A stretch of DNA of 64,000 nt from Anabaena azotica FACHB-119 (GCF_014697625.1 NZ_JACJSG010000008.1:147670-211669); one strand, 5' to 3'. Shown: positions 6,903 through 16,078, numbered from the stretch's first letter. The notes: generated by a model from the letters alone, not told the origin. Translations and numbers: made by a program.

Positions 6903-8636
6903 ATGTTAACGAGAAAGCAATTTTTAATGATGAGTGCAGGTTTAGGAGTTGGCATCCTGCTGCCCGAACTACTGAAAACAAAGAAAACTTATGCAGCTTC
7001 CCCTTCACTCTCAAAATTTACCGAATCTCTACCCATACCATACCCTATTTCACCACCTAGCACTTTAGATATAGCTTCAAGTACACACTCATTTCATAGC
7101 AGCTTAGGGTCTGTTCCTACCTGGGGTTATGGCGGCTACTCTTACCTTGGCCCTACTTTCGAGGTGACAAGAGGAACGCCTGTGAAGATTCAGGCATTCA
7201 ACAAACTTGGGACTCATCCATTAGCCAAGTCGGTTGATACGAACCTGCACGGTGTCATGCCCTCTGATATCACCAATCCCCGAACCGTCATACACCTACA
7301 TGGCAGCAATACTGAAGCTGAAAGCGACGGTTATCCAGAAGATACATATCTGCCAGGGCAGAGCAAAGTTTACAACTATAACAACAATCAAGAAGCCGGA
7401 ATGCTCTGGTATCATGACCATTCCGTTGGTATGACCGCCCTGAATCTGCAAGCTGGACTAGCTGGAGTGTACTTGATCAGGGATGAAGATGATCCTATAG
7501 GTGGCAATGGCCCTCTTGGTATCCCAGGCGGAGCGCCCTATGAAATACCATTGATTCTGCAAGATCATGCGTTCAATGCCGATGGTGCGATATTTTTCCC
7601 CGCCAGATGGCACCATGAGTTTTACGGTGACGTTGCTGTTGTCAACGGCAAAGCTTGGCCAAACCTCAATGTTGACCGCACCTTATACCGCTTCCGCATC
7701 GTCAATGCCTCAAACTCGCGGTTCTACAGACTTAAGCTGTCCTCAAATAAGCAACTAATTCAAATTGGCAGTGATGGAGGATTGCTGAATGCTCCGGTGT
7801 ATTTGTCTAAGCTATTGTTAGGGCCTGGTGAACGAGCTGATGTGCTAATCGACTTTTCTGGTTATCTCCCTGGAGACAAGATTATACTTCAAAATGATGC
7901 TGCTGCACCCTATCCCAAGGGTTTGGCTACGGTGATTAACCAAGGCTACTTTCAAATGCCAGAAATTATGCAGTTTACTGTGAATCAGGGTGCTGCTGCT
8001 CCTAAACCGATTCCTAAAAGGCTGCGAGTGAATAGTCCACTGATCACTAAGATTTCTACCAAACCAGTAAGAGAACGCAACTTAGTTCTGACTGAAGTTT
8101 TGAATCCTAACTTTCAAGTGTTAGCGATGATGCTCAATGCAGTTTACTGGCATGAAGCAGCTCACCACCCAGAATTAAGAGAGCAAGTACGAGTAGACAC
8201 AGTAGAGCAGTGGAATATTATTAATTTACAGCCATTTGCCCACACAATACACCTACATTTAGTACCATTTCAGATTCTTAATCGCCAATCTGTCAATGAT
8301 ACTGCATACTATGCAGCATACGGAGCTACCGGGCCACGTCAAGTTCTCATGGAAAACGCACCCGGTGGGCCTACAGTACCTTATGGTTATCCACCACCAG
8401 ATCCTACCCCTTATCTAAAAGGTTCACCAAGATTGCCAGCTGCAAATGAAGCAGGTTGGAAGGATACTGCGGTGGTCAATCCCTTTGAGGTTATTCGTCT
8501 CATCGTTCCCTTTGGTGCTAAAGCCGCACCTAATTTACCTTTTGGTAATTCATTCACTGGACGCTTTGTGTGGCACTGCCATATGCTTAATCACGAAGAT
8601 AATGACATGATGCTGCCTTTTGACGTGCTACCTTAG
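6903..8636 (+). CDS. Multicopper oxidase, exported (CotA/bilirubin-oxidase-like)
   Basis: It oxidises phenolic or metal substrates with reduction of O2 to water. The 577-aa protein has all four copper-ligand blocks: HLHG (131-134), WYHDH (169-173), HTIHLH (447-452) and WHCHMLNHE with a likely axial Met (557-569). The layout is that of three-domain CotA/bilirubin-oxidase-type enzymes. The N-terminus TRKQFLMMSAG is a Tat-like signal with Arg-Lys in place of Arg-Arg, followed by a hydrophobic stretch ending at TYAA, so the enzyme should fold in the cytoplasm and act in the periplasm. It starts 66 bases after tyrA on the same strand. In this context it could couple aromatic products oxidatively, but copper detoxification or pigment oxidation remain possible. 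Confidence 0.92.
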   Translation: MLTRKQFLMMSAGLGVGILLPELLKTKKTYAASPSLSKFTESLPIPYPISPPSTLDIASSTHSFHSSLGSVPTWGYGGYSYLGPTFEVTRGTPVKIQAFNKLGTHPLAKSVDTNLHGVMPSDITNPRTVIHLHGSNTEAESDGYPEDTYLPGQSKVYNYNNNQEAGMLWYHDHSVGMTALNLQAGLAGVYLIRDEDDPIGGNGPLGIPGGAPYEIPLILQDHAFNADGAIFFPARWHHEFYGDVAVVNGKAWPNLNVDRTLYRFRIVNASNSRFYRLKLSSNKQLIQIGSDGGLLNAPVYLSKLLLGPGERADVLIDFSGYLPGDKIILQNDAAAPYPKGLATVINQGYFQMPEIMQFTVNQGAAAPKPIPKRLRVNSPLITKISTKPVRERNLVLTEVLNPNFQVLAMMLNAVYWHEAAHHPELREQVRVDTVEQWNIINLQPFAHTIHLHLVPFQILNRQSVNDTAYYAAYGATGPRQVLMENAPGGPTVPYGYPPPDPTPYLKGSPRLPAANEAGWKDTAVVNPFEVIRLIVPFGAKAAPNLPFGNSFTGRFVWHCHMLNHEDNDMMLPFDVLP

Positions 8637-8675
8637 CCCTTATACCAATTCAAAATTCCCAATTCAAAATCTTAC

Positions 8676-8779
8676 ATCTTGCACCACTCTCTTATTGACA
8701 AGATAACAGGCTGAAAAACTGATTATTTCGTAGGGTGGGGAGTGCAGGGAGCCACTTGCTTATTGAGAAGGTGCAAGAT
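8676..8779. mobile_element. MITE-like element with inverted ends atcttgcacc
   Basis: The 104-base element has perfect 10-base inverted ends (atcttgcacc at 8676-8685, ggtgcaagat at 8770-8779), extended by related cttattg and caataag sequences. The right half recurs in inverted orientation at 60293-60343, which supports dispersal. It has no coding capacity. Confidence 0.6.
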
Positions 8780-8957
8780 ATCAGAAATTAAGAAATCCAG
8801 CATTTACAAGGGTTTATAAGTTTGAATCTGTTTCAGAATTTTAGCGAAGTTCAGTTAGAGCTAAAAGATAAAATTGCCGTGGGTTGGGTTGAGGCAGGAA
8901 ACTAAAAACAATACATAATAATCTCAATTTTCTATGAAGATGGGCCAAATAAATAAT

Positions 8958-8985
8958 GTAGAGATGTTATATATAACGTCTATAC
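8958..8985. repeat. 28-bp palindrome (gtagaga family), copy 1
   Basis: The half-site gtagagatgttata is followed by tataacgtctatac, so the palindrome has two mismatched pairs. It is nearly identical to the perfect palindrome at 9834-9861 and related to 59600-59627. Copies 1 and 2 bracket the PEP-CTERM-like gene at 9080-9649. Confidence 0.7.
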
Positions 8986-9079
8986 ACTAGAGAATAAAAC
9001 GCATCTTCATCTAGAAATGGTATCAGTTGAGAAAACTTCTCTGCTGCTGTGTTTGTTTTGAGATACAAGGAAAAAGTTC

Positions 9080-9649
9080 ATGAATTTTGAAAAGAAATTA
9101 GCACTTACTATCACCAGTACTGCCTGTATTTTAACAAGTATGATGGCTCCGGTTTCGGCTGCCAAGTTTAAATTTTCATACTCTGGAGGAAATGTACTTA
9201 ATCCAAATGACGTTGTTACAGCTAGTGGGATATTAACAACTAGCGCTTACGATCCAGCTACTAATAGTTATGAAATTATAGATATTACTGGAACAAGAAA
9301 TGGTCAAGCAATAGATGGTTTGTTAGCTTCAGGAACATTTCTTGATAATAATAATCTCTTATTCACTGGTTTTCCTAAAGTGGATGAATTTGGATTTGCT
9401 TACATTATAGGGGAAACATCATATAATGTGTTCTACACTTATGACTATGTAGAAATAGGTCAGCAAGGTTTCTTTACAGGTTATCCCCTCACATCCTTTT
9501 CTATAACTCCTATACCTGAGTCTTCGCTGATCATAGGAATATTAAGTGTAACTGCTTTAGTAACTATTAACAAAATAAACGCTAGGTCTGCTCATTTACG
9601 TAATAAGAGGCAATTACCTCTTGGCATAGGCGACAAGGGAAACGCCTAA
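9080..9649 (+). CDS. PEP-CTERM-like exported protein (variant PES motif)
   Basis: The 189-aa protein begins with a signal peptide (KKLALTITSTACILTSMMA to VSAA). Its beta-rich body opens with KFKFSYSGGNVLNPNDVVTA, which recalls the small cyanobacterial PEP-CTERM proteins. The C-terminus has PIPES, a hydrophobic helix (IIGILSVTALVTI) and a basic tail that is longer than usual (about 25 residues). The Shine-Dalgarno is weak (aaggaaa, 9068-9074). It is not closely similar to the four tandem paralogues upstream. It lies between two copies of a 28-bp palindrome and is followed by a terminator at 9785. It is probably anchored and sorted by an exosortase; function is unknown. Confidence 0.75.
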   Translation: MNFEKKLALTITSTACILTSMMAPVSAAKFKFSYSGGNVLNPNDVVTASGILTTSAYDPATNSYEIIDITGTRNGQAIDGLLASGTFLDNNNLLFTGFPKVDEFGFAYIIGETSYNVFYTYDYVEIGQQGFFTGYPLTSFSITPIPESSLIIGILSVTALVTINKINARSAHLRNKRQLPLGIGDKGNA

Positions 9650-9784
9650 GAGGATGTTTGGAAAGTCTAAATTATAGCGGTTTTCCAGTCAGTGAGGTAC
9701 AGAAAGTTATTATCTCATTAATTTCTACTTAATACTGTTAAGATTATGTAGAGAATGCGTTTTTAAACCTGCAATTCGCGCTTT

Positions 9785-9810
9785 ACCCCCGCATGAATGA
9801 CGGGGGTTTT
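9785..9810 (+). terminator. Rho-independent-type terminator
   Basis: A perfect 7-bp GC-rich stem (acccccg, 9785-9791; cgggggt, 9801-9807) encloses a 9-base loop and runs into tttt. It reads on the + strand and would end transcription of the PEP-CTERM-like gene at 9080. Confidence 0.65.
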
Positions 9811-9833
9811 ACGCATCACGACTCATAAATAAT

Positions 9834-9861
9834 GTAGAGACGTTATATATAACGTCTCTAC
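9834..9861. repeat. 28-bp perfect palindrome (gtagaga family), copy 2
   Basis: The half-site gtagagacgttata is followed by its exact reverse complement. It shares the flank aaataat with copy 1 at 8958. A third copy at 59600 keeps the outer 11 bases of each arm and changes only the centre. Confidence 0.8.
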
Positions 9862-9909
9862 AGTGAAAAACATTTCTATCTCTACTCAAGAGCCTAAGTT
9901 ACTATATTT

Positions 9910-11037
9910 CTACTTCCCAAAACCTTTACCACGATTAGTTGAAGGAAGACAGAGACAGTTTTCTAATTGAGTCAGCAAGGTTTCACGGTCTAAGTTTTGC
10001 CCAATTAATACTATTTGATTTTTTGGTTGACCTTTCCACTCTTCATCATCTAAAGTAAAACGTTTACCGCAGAGGTGGAAAATGTGGCGTTTGGGACTTT
10101 CGTCAAACCACATAATACCCTTAGCGCGGAAAATGTTTGTGGGTAGTTGGTTATCTAGAAAATACTGAAACTTCCTAATAGAAAATGGCTTATCACTTTG
10201 GAAAGATATTGATGTGAAGCCATCATTTTCTAAATGGTGAGAGTGGTCATGGTGGTGGTCATGGTCATGATGGTCATGACCGCAAGCTGAATGATCATGG
10301 TCGTGATGGTCGTGACCGCAGGCTGAATGGTCGTGGTGGTCGTGGTCGTGGTGGTCGTGACTGTCAGTATCGACTGTATCAAAATACTTGTCAGACTCAA
10401 ATAAACCAACGCTTAAAATTAAGGCGAGGGGAACTTGCGATCGCTTCGTCCTCAATATCCTCGCACCTTCCTTGACTTCATTGATTTTTCTTTCCAACTC
10501 ATTCAAGGTAGTTTCATCGACCAAATCTGTTTTATTCAACAGAATCACATCACCATAGGCAATTTGACTGTAAGCTGCTTGCGAATTAAACAAATCTAAG
10601 CTATAATTTGCCGCATCTACTACAGTGATAATCGAGTCTAAACGGGTTAAATCCTTCAACTCTGTACCCAAAAAAGTTAGGGCTACTGGTAAAGGGTCTG
10701 CCAGTCCAGTTGTTTCCACAACTAAATAATCTAGCTTTTCTTCCCGTTCCAAAACCTTATACACCGCGTCAACAAGGTCATTATTAATAGTGCAGCAGAT
10801 ACAACCATTATTCAATTCCACCATGTTCTCATCGGTGGAAACAATTAACTCGTTGTCAATGCCGATTTCCCCAAATTCGTTGACCAAAACGGCGGTTTTT
10901 AAGCCCTGTTGATTGTTGAGGATATGATTAAGTAAAGTTGTCTTACCACTACCGAGAAATCCAGTAATAATCGTTACTGGCATTCCTTGTTTCGGAGCAT
11001 CCATTGATTGAGAATTATGAGTAACTGCTGATTGCAT
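9910..11037 (-). CDS. CobW/COG0523-family GTPase with His-rich metal-binding segment
   Basis: This is a G3E-family metallochaperone GTPase. It shows Walker A GFLGSGKTT (26-34), the metal-binding GCICC motif (Cys79, Cys81, Cys82), ETTGLADP and the guanine-specificity motif NKTD. A very His/Asp-rich stretch at about 226-271 contains two S-A-C-G-H-D-H-H repeats, as in zinc-related COG0523 proteins (ZigA/ZagA type). The C-terminal CobW_C domain follows (FRAKGIMWFDESPKRHIFHLCG). It probably delivers or senses zinc (possibly cobalt or nickel) in the cytoplasm. The gene stands alone, convergent with the upstream PEP-CTERM gene and divergent from cysS. No palindromic Zur-like box was recognised in the 175-base divergent spacer, so regulation is open. 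Confidence 0.9.
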   Translation of the reverse strand: MQSAVTHNSQSMDAPKQGMPVTIITGFLGSGKTTLLNHILNNQQGLKTAVLVNEFGEIGIDNELIVSTDENMVELNNGCICCTINNDLVDAVYKVLEREEKLDYLVVETTGLADPLPVALTFLGTELKDLTRLDSIITVVDAANYSLDLFNSQAAYSQIAYGDVILLNKTDLVDETTLNELERKINEVKEGARILRTKRSQVPLALILSVGLFESDKYFDTVDTDSHDHHDHDHHDHSACGHDHHDHDHSACGHDHHDHDHHHDHSHHLENDGFTSISFQSDKPFSIRKFQYFLDNQLPTNIFRAKGIMWFDESPKRHIFHLCGKRFTLDDEEWKGQPKNQIVLIGQNLDRETLLTQLENCLCLPSTNRGKGFGK

Positions 11038-11212
11038 AGCAAGGAAATCGCAAAATTAGAACAAATTAGAGAACTTTTGGGGCAACTGCTTTCCAGCAGG
11101 ATGGCAAAATGGTAGCGTAGATTGTCCAGAAAACACTAGCATAGGGATACTCGACAAAAGTCCGAGCTGCATTACCCTATTATTGCTTATCTTCTTTCAG
11201 CATTACTCTGTT

Positions 11213-12661
11213 ATGGCACTAACTGTTTACAATACCCTCTCCCGCCGTCAAGAACCCTTTCAGACAGTCGAACCAGGCAAGGTTAAGATGTATTACTGCG
11301 GCGTGACGGTGTACGATTATTGCCATTTGGGTCATGCTAGAGCTTGTATTGTCTGGGATGTGGTACGGCGTTATTTACAATTCCTGGGCTATGAGGTGCG
11401 CTATGTCCAAAATTTTACCGATATTGATGATAAAATCCTCAAGCGAGCGCGGCAAGAACATTCCTCAATGGAGGCGGTAGCCGAACGTTTCATTCAGGCA
11501 TATTTTGAGGATATGGCACAGCTAGGTATTAAAGAAGCCGATGAATATCCCCGTGCTACCCACACAATTAACGGCATTCAGCGCTTAATTCACGAGTTAG
11601 AAAACAAAGGCTTTGCTTATCCATCGGCTGGCGATGTTTACTATGCGGTGCGGCAATTTGCTGATTATGGTAAACTTTCAGGACGCAGGCTGGAGGATAT
11701 GCAGGCGGGAGCAAGCGATCGCGTTAACGTAGATGATCCAGAATATCAGAAAAAGAAAGACCCCTTTGACTTTGCCCTGTGGAAAGCCGCCAGACCTGGA
11801 GAACCTGCTTGGAAATCACCTTGGGGTGCAGGTCGTCCGGGATGGCATATAGAATGCTCGGCAATGGTACGCGATCGCCTGGGTGAGACAATAGATATTC
11901 ACGCAGGTGGTGCTGACTTAATTTTCCCCCACCACGAAAACGAAATCGCCCAATCAGAAGCTGTCACAGGTAAACCCCTAGCAACCTACTGGCTACACAA
12001 CGGTATGGTCAAAGTTGACGGTGAAAAAATGTCTAAATCCTTGGGCAACTTTACCACCATCCGCGACTTACTAGGGCGGGGAGTTGACCCGATGGCTGTG
12101 CGGTTATTCGTGCTGATGGCGCAATATCGTACACCCATCGATTTTACCGATGAGGCGATCGCAGCTGCTACCAATGGTTGGCACACAATCAAAGATGGGT
12201 TATTAGCTGGTTGGGAGTTGGGGAATGGGGAATGGGGACTGGGGACTGGGAAGGAATTAACATCCAATCCCTATGTTGAGCGGTTTACAGAAGCAGTCAA
12301 TGACGATTTTAACTTCCCTGGTGGATTGACAGTATTATTTGAGTTAGCAAAAAAACTGCATCGTGAAAGAAACATTTTATTGCATGAGGGCAAGACGGAA
12401 ACACCGATAGAAGAATTAAAAATACAATGGCAAACATTGGTTACTTTAGCTGAAGTTCTCGGTTTAACAGCGCAGCCAGAAGCACCTAAAAATGAGCAAG
12501 ATGGCTTAAGCGATGCGGATATAGAAGATTTGATTCAGCGAAGACAAGCGGCGAGAAAAGCTAGAAATTTTGCTGAAGGCGACCGTATCCGTAACGAACT
12601 ACAAGCCAAAGGTATTACCCTAATTGATAGCCCCCAAGGCACACGTTGGCATAGAAATTAA
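11213..12661 (+). CDS. cysS: Cysteinyl-tRNA synthetase
   Basis: This class I tRNA synthetase charges tRNA-Cys. It has the zinc-site Cys29, the HIGH-type motif as HLGH (38-41), the KMSKS loop at 272-276 and the C-terminal helical region ([26 protein letters not shown]). The frame extends upstream to 11183, but the ATG at 11213 ([10 protein letters not shown]) matches the family N-terminus. The length (482 aa) is slightly above usual. A run [16 protein letters not shown] at about 334-348 is encoded by gggaatgggg-type repeat DNA (12212-12250) and looks like an in-frame repeat insertion just after the KMSKS domain, in the loop leading to the anticodon-binding helices. This is an essential housekeeping gene with no operon partner visible. 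Confidence 0.95.
   Translation: MALTVYNTLSRRQEPFQTVEPGKVKMYYCGVTVYDYCHLGHARACIVWDVVRRYLQFLGYEVRYVQNFTDIDDKILKRARQEHSSMEAVAERFIQAYFEDMAQLGIKEADEYPRATHTINGIQRLIHELENKGFAYPSAGDVYYAVRQFADYGKLSGRRLEDMQAGASDRVNVDDPEYQKKKDPFDFALWKAARPGEPAWKSPWGAGRPGWHIECSAMVRDRLGETIDIHAGGADLIFPHHENEIAQSEAVTGKPLATYWLHNGMVKVDGEKMSKSLGNFTTIRDLLGRGVDPMAVRLFVLMAQYRTPIDFTDEAIAAATNGWHTIKDGLLAGWELGNGEWGLGTGKELTSNPYVERFTEAVNDDFNFPGGLTVLFELAKKLHRERNILLHEGKTETPIEELKIQWQTLVTLAEVLGLTAQPEAPKNEQDGLSDADIEDLIQRRQAARKARNFAEGDRIRNELQAKGITLIDSPQGTRWHRN
12212..12250 (+). repeat. G-rich heptamer-type repeat inside cysS
   Basis: Tandem tggggaa/tggggac-type units of 7 bases lie in the cysS coding frame and encode a Gly/Trp-rich stretch. 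The same kind of repeat is otherwise found between genes in this group of organisms. Confidence 0.75.
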
Positions 12662-12723
12662 AAGCGACTGGGGACTGATAAAAAGCAGAGAGCAGAGGAG
12701 CAGAAGATAAAATAATGACTCCC

Positions 12724-12773
12724 CCATTACCCATTACCCATTACCCATTACCCATTACCCATTACCCATTCCC
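12724..12773. repeat. STRR heptamer array (cccatta)n
   Basis: About seven tandem copies of the heptamer cccatta lie between cysS and tldD. Short tandemly repeated repetitive sequences with 7-base units are characteristic of heterocystous cyanobacteria. Confidence 0.9.
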
Positions 12774-12785
12774 TAGATTATTGTT

Positions 12786-14222
12786 ATGTGGTCAGAGTTA
12801 AAAAAAGCGATCGCTAGTTTTAAAATCCCTGCTGATTGGATCGGTATTAGAGTAGTAAAAGAAACTGCTGCTCATCATTATGTCCGTGATGGTTTGCCCC
12901 AGCATAATGGTAAATCAACCACCATTGGAGCCATGTTAGAAGTTCTGGTGAATGGTTCCTTGGGTTATGCTGCTACCAATTCCCTAGAATTAACATCCTT
13001 GCAAGCGGCGGCGGAAATTGCTTACAAACAAGCCCTAGCCGCTAGTGAATGGTACATCTATCCCTTTGGTGCTACGGAACGCCCCAAGGTGGTGGGTGAG
13101 TATCATTCACCGTTTTTAGAACCCTTAAACGCCCTCACTCCAGGGGAAATTAATGAGTTGTTGGTGCGAATTTGTCACACCTTAAAAGTAGATGACAAGA
13201 TTGTGCAAACCAGTGCTAATGCTTCTACTAACGAAAAAGAGAGTTGGTTTGTCAGTAGTAACGGTTCTGAGGTTTACCAGAAGTTTGTCACTATTGGAAC
13301 ACATTATGGAGCGATCGCGCAAGATGGAGCGATCGTCCAGCAACGTACTAACAACGGTTCCCAAGCCAACTGTTACCAAGGCGGAATTGAACTATTAAAA
13401 CAAGACCATTTGTGGCAACGGGTACGACAAATTGGCGAACAAGCCATAGAATTATTATCTGCCCAAGAATGCCCAACCACCCGTACCAATTTGGTCTTAG
13501 CCCCAGACCAAATGATGTTACAAATTCATGAAAGTATAGGACATCCCCTAGAAATCGACCGAATTTTAGGAGATGAGCGCAACTACGCCGGAGGTAGCTT
13601 TGTCAACACCAGCGACTTTGGCAAACTAACTTATGGTTCGCCATTGATGAATATTACCTTTGACCCCACCGTTGTTGGTGAATATGCCAGCTATGGATTT
13701 GATGATACAGGTGCAGTAGCCACAAGGGAATATTTAATCAAAGAAGGCGTTTTACAAAGGGGTTTAGGCAGTTTAGAAAGCCAAGCCAGAGCTAATGTAC
13801 CGGGGGTAGCCTGTGCGCGTGCTTCCTCATGGAATCGACCTCCAATTGACCGTATGGCAAACTTAAACCTAGAACCAGGAAACGCCAGCTTTGATGAGAT
13901 GATTAGTAACATAGAACATGGCGTGTATATGGAATCTAATCGTTCCTGGTCAATTGACGATCGCCGCTATAAATTTCAGTTTGGCTGTGAGTATGCAAAA
14001 CTAATTGAAAATGGTAAACTCACCAAAACCCTGCGTAATCCCAACTATCGAGCCACCACACCAGAATTTTGGCACAGCCTCATTCAAGTCGGTGATAATT
14101 CCAACTGGGAAATGTATGGCACACCATTATGTGGTAAAGGTGAACCCAATCAGGCAATTTGGGTAGGTCATGGTTCACCAGTATGTGTATTTGCTAATGT
14201 AGAAGTTTTTGGAGGCGGCTAA
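12786..14222 (+). CDS. tldD: TldD-type metalloprotease subunit
   Basis: The 478-aa protein is the zinc-bearing subunit of a TldD/TldE heterodimeric peptidase. The metal-binding helix HESIGH (His248, Glu249, His253) and the following GHPLEIDRILGDE segment are intact, and the C-terminal glycine-rich half is typical (GVACARASSWNRPPIDRM). In other bacteria TldD/TldE cleaves unfolded peptides and matures modified peptides such as microcin B17. The partner-like gene lies 221 bases downstream on the same strand (14444-15790). The ATG at 12786 follows directly after an STRR array; no strong Shine-Dalgarno is seen. The family call is confident; the natural substrate is unknown. Confidence 0.93.
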   Translation: MWSELKKAIASFKIPADWIGIRVVKETAAHHYVRDGLPQHNGKSTTIGAMLEVLVNGSLGYAATNSLELTSLQAAAEIAYKQALAASEWYIYPFGATERPKVVGEYHSPFLEPLNALTPGEINELLVRICHTLKVDDKIVQTSANASTNEKESWFVSSNGSEVYQKFVTIGTHYGAIAQDGAIVQQRTNNGSQANCYQGGIELLKQDHLWQRVRQIGEQAIELLSAQECPTTRTNLVLAPDQMMLQIHESIGHPLEIDRILGDERNYAGGSFVNTSDFGKLTYGSPLMNITFDPTVVGEYASYGFDDTGAVATREYLIKEGVLQRGLGSLESQARANVPGVACARASSWNRPPIDRMANLNLEPGNASFDEMISNIEHGVYMESNRSWSIDDRRYKFQFGCEYAKLIENGKLTKTLRNPNYRATTPEFWHSLIQVGDNSNWEMYGTPLCGKGEPNQAIWVGHGSPVCVFANVEVFGGG

Positions 14223-14443
14223 GAAATTCAAAATTCGTCTTGGAAAGTTTCCTACGGCGGGAAACCCGCCTACAGAACTTTCCGCAAAATTCAAAATTGT
14301 AGGGTGGGCATTGCCCACCATGTCTTTATTAATAATGCACAAGAAGTTAATTAAAAAGACAAAAGCTATTTATAGTAAGTGCTGAATGCTTATTATACAC
14401 AAGAATCTTGCTACCTTTATTCAACTTATTATTTTTGATATTT

Positions 14444-15790
14444 ATGAAGCTTGAAGATATATCTAATTTAGAAGTTAGTTTTAATCAATTATTAGAAACA
14501 CTGCTAATTAAGAAAGCAGAAAATGAACAATTCACCGTTTCACTGAGTAGTGAACGTAGTCAATTTACCCGATTTAATCAAGCCAAAGTTCGCCAAACAG
14601 GTTTTGTCGCTGATGGTTGGATTCAACTAACTTTAATTAAAGACCAACGTAGCAGTTTTCGTGAGTTTCCTTTTACTGGAAATTGGGAAAAAGACTGGCA
14701 AGCAGCATACCAAGCTTTACAAGAACTGCGTGATGAATTACCTTTATTACCAATTGACCCCTATCTGGTAGTGCCATCAGGAAATAACACTAGCAGAGAA
14801 GTACATACAGGTAATATATTGCCAGCAGAAGCAGTAGTAGCCAATGTATTAGAACCAGTAAAAGAATTAGATTTTACTGGGATATATGCTGGGGGTGTAG
14901 TTATTAGAGCTTATGGTGATTCCAGTGGACAAAAACATTGGTTTGCTACCGATTCTTTCACTTTAGACTATTCTTTATTTATTAGTTCTGGGCAAGCTGT
15001 TAAAGGAACATTTGCCGGGAGTGATTGGCATAAAGAAGCTTATGCAGCAAAAATTAGTGAAGGTAAACAGCAATTACAACTGCTATCTACTCCTACAAAA
15101 CAATTACCAAGAGGACAGTATAAAACTTATTTTGCCCCGGCGGCTGTTGCTGATTTGTTGAGTATGCTTTCTTGGGGTGCAGTTAGCGAAGCAGATATTC
15201 AACAAGGTAATAGTGCATTGGCAATTTTATCACGCAAAGACAAACAGCTTTCCTCATTGTTCAGTTTTAAAGAAAATTTCCAACGAGGACTAGTACCAAG
15301 ATTTAACGAATTGGGAGAAATGACTGCACCAGAATTACCGATAATTGAAAAAGGTATTTTAGTTAATAGTTTAGTTAGTTCTCGCACAGCCAAGGAATAT
15401 AACAAAACTGCTAATGGTGCGAATAGTTCAGAAACTTTACGTGCGCCAGAATTAAGCCCAGGTAGTTTAACTTATGAGCAAATTTTGCCGAGTTTAGATA
15501 CAGGGTTATATGTATCTAATTTACATTATTTGAATTGGAGCGATCGCCCCACAGGTAGAATTACAGGTATGACCCGTTACGCCTGTTTTTGGATAGAAAA
15601 CGGCGAAATTGTCGCCCCCATAGAAAACCTCCGCTTTGACGACAGTTTATACCGCTTCTGGGGAGAAAATCTAGTAGATTTGACCGACTTCCAAGAATTT
15701 ATTCCCGAAGTAGGAACCTACGAAAACCGCCAGCTAGGAGGTATTATGGCTCCTGGGATGTTAGTCAACGATTTTACTTACACCTTGTAG
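14444..15790 (+). CDS. pmbA: TldE/PmbA-type protease subunit
   Basis: The 448-aa protein is homologous in layout to TldD but lacks the HExxxH motif, as expected for the non-metal TldE (PmbA) partner. It has the TldD_PmbA N-terminal beta region (FTVSLSSERSQFTRFNQAKVRQTGF) and the conserved C-terminal half (RITGMTRYACFWIENGEIVAPIENLRFDDSLYR, given here in outline). An upstream in-frame TTG/ATG-rich extension to 14408 would add a hydrophobic stretch (LPLFNLLFLIF); the ATG at 14444 starting MKLEDISNLEV fits the family better. It should form the heterodimeric cytoplasmic protease with the product of the preceding gene. The stop codon is shared with the left end of a MITE-like element. Confidence 0.88.
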   Translation: MKLEDISNLEVSFNQLLETLLIKKAENEQFTVSLSSERSQFTRFNQAKVRQTGFVADGWIQLTLIKDQRSSFREFPFTGNWEKDWQAAYQALQELRDELPLLPIDPYLVVPSGNNTSREVHTGNILPAEAVVANVLEPVKELDFTGIYAGGVVIRAYGDSSGQKHWFATDSFTLDYSLFISSGQAVKGTFAGSDWHKEAYAAKISEGKQQLQLLSTPTKQLPRGQYKTYFAPAAVADLLSMLSWGAVSEADIQQGNSALAILSRKDKQLSSLFSFKENFQRGLVPRFNELGEMTAPELPIIEKGILVNSLVSSRTAKEYNKTANGANSSETLRAPELSPGSLTYEQILPSLDTGLYVSNLHYLNWSDRPTGRITGMTRYACFWIENGEIVAPIENLRFDDSLYRFWGENLVDLTDFQEFIPEVGTYENRQLGGIMAPGMLVNDFTYTL

Positions 15791-15893
15791 TGGCGTGGCA
15801 AGGCTAAAATAGTGCAATAAGTTTCCTCTCTAACCTCTGTGTCTCTGTGCCTCTGTGGTTAATTAATGCAACATTTTAGTCGTGTCAGTCCAC
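15790..15893. mobile_element. MITE-like element with TA flanks after tldE
   Basis: The ends gtggcgtggcaaggctaaaa and ttttagtcgtgtcagtccac are imperfect inverted repeats (about 14-15 of 20 matching) flanked by TA on both sides, as for Tc1/IS630-type MITEs. The left flank TA belongs to the TAG stop codon of the TldE gene. A related element lies at 43067-43203. Confidence 0.55.
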
Positions 15894-15928
15894 TAGAATG
15901 TGGCAATAGATTTGAAAAAAATTGAACG

Positions 15929-15958
15929 CAGATGAACGCAGATGAACGCAGATGAATA
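15929..15958. repeat. Tandem repeat gaacgcagat
   Basis: Three tandem copies of a 10-base unit lie in the spacer between tldE and the M28 peptidase gene. The reverse complement, with the adjoining caaatctattgccaca-type sequence, recurs at 43129-43184. Confidence 0.75.
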
Positions 15959-16078
15959 AGATGTTAGATTGTTGGCTAATGCTCTATTTGAGCTTTAGTT
16001 AAAATCATAATCATCCGCATCTATCGGCGTTTATCCTATTTATCGGCGGTTAATTATTCTTATCTAAACCGTATCTGC

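Noticed and set aside
2..8636. Complete scytonemin biosynthesis operon
   Set aside because: Only a ScyA-like end and TyrA fit; no ScyB (Leu/Phe dehydrogenase-like) or ScyC gene is visible, so the locus is reported as related in logic only.
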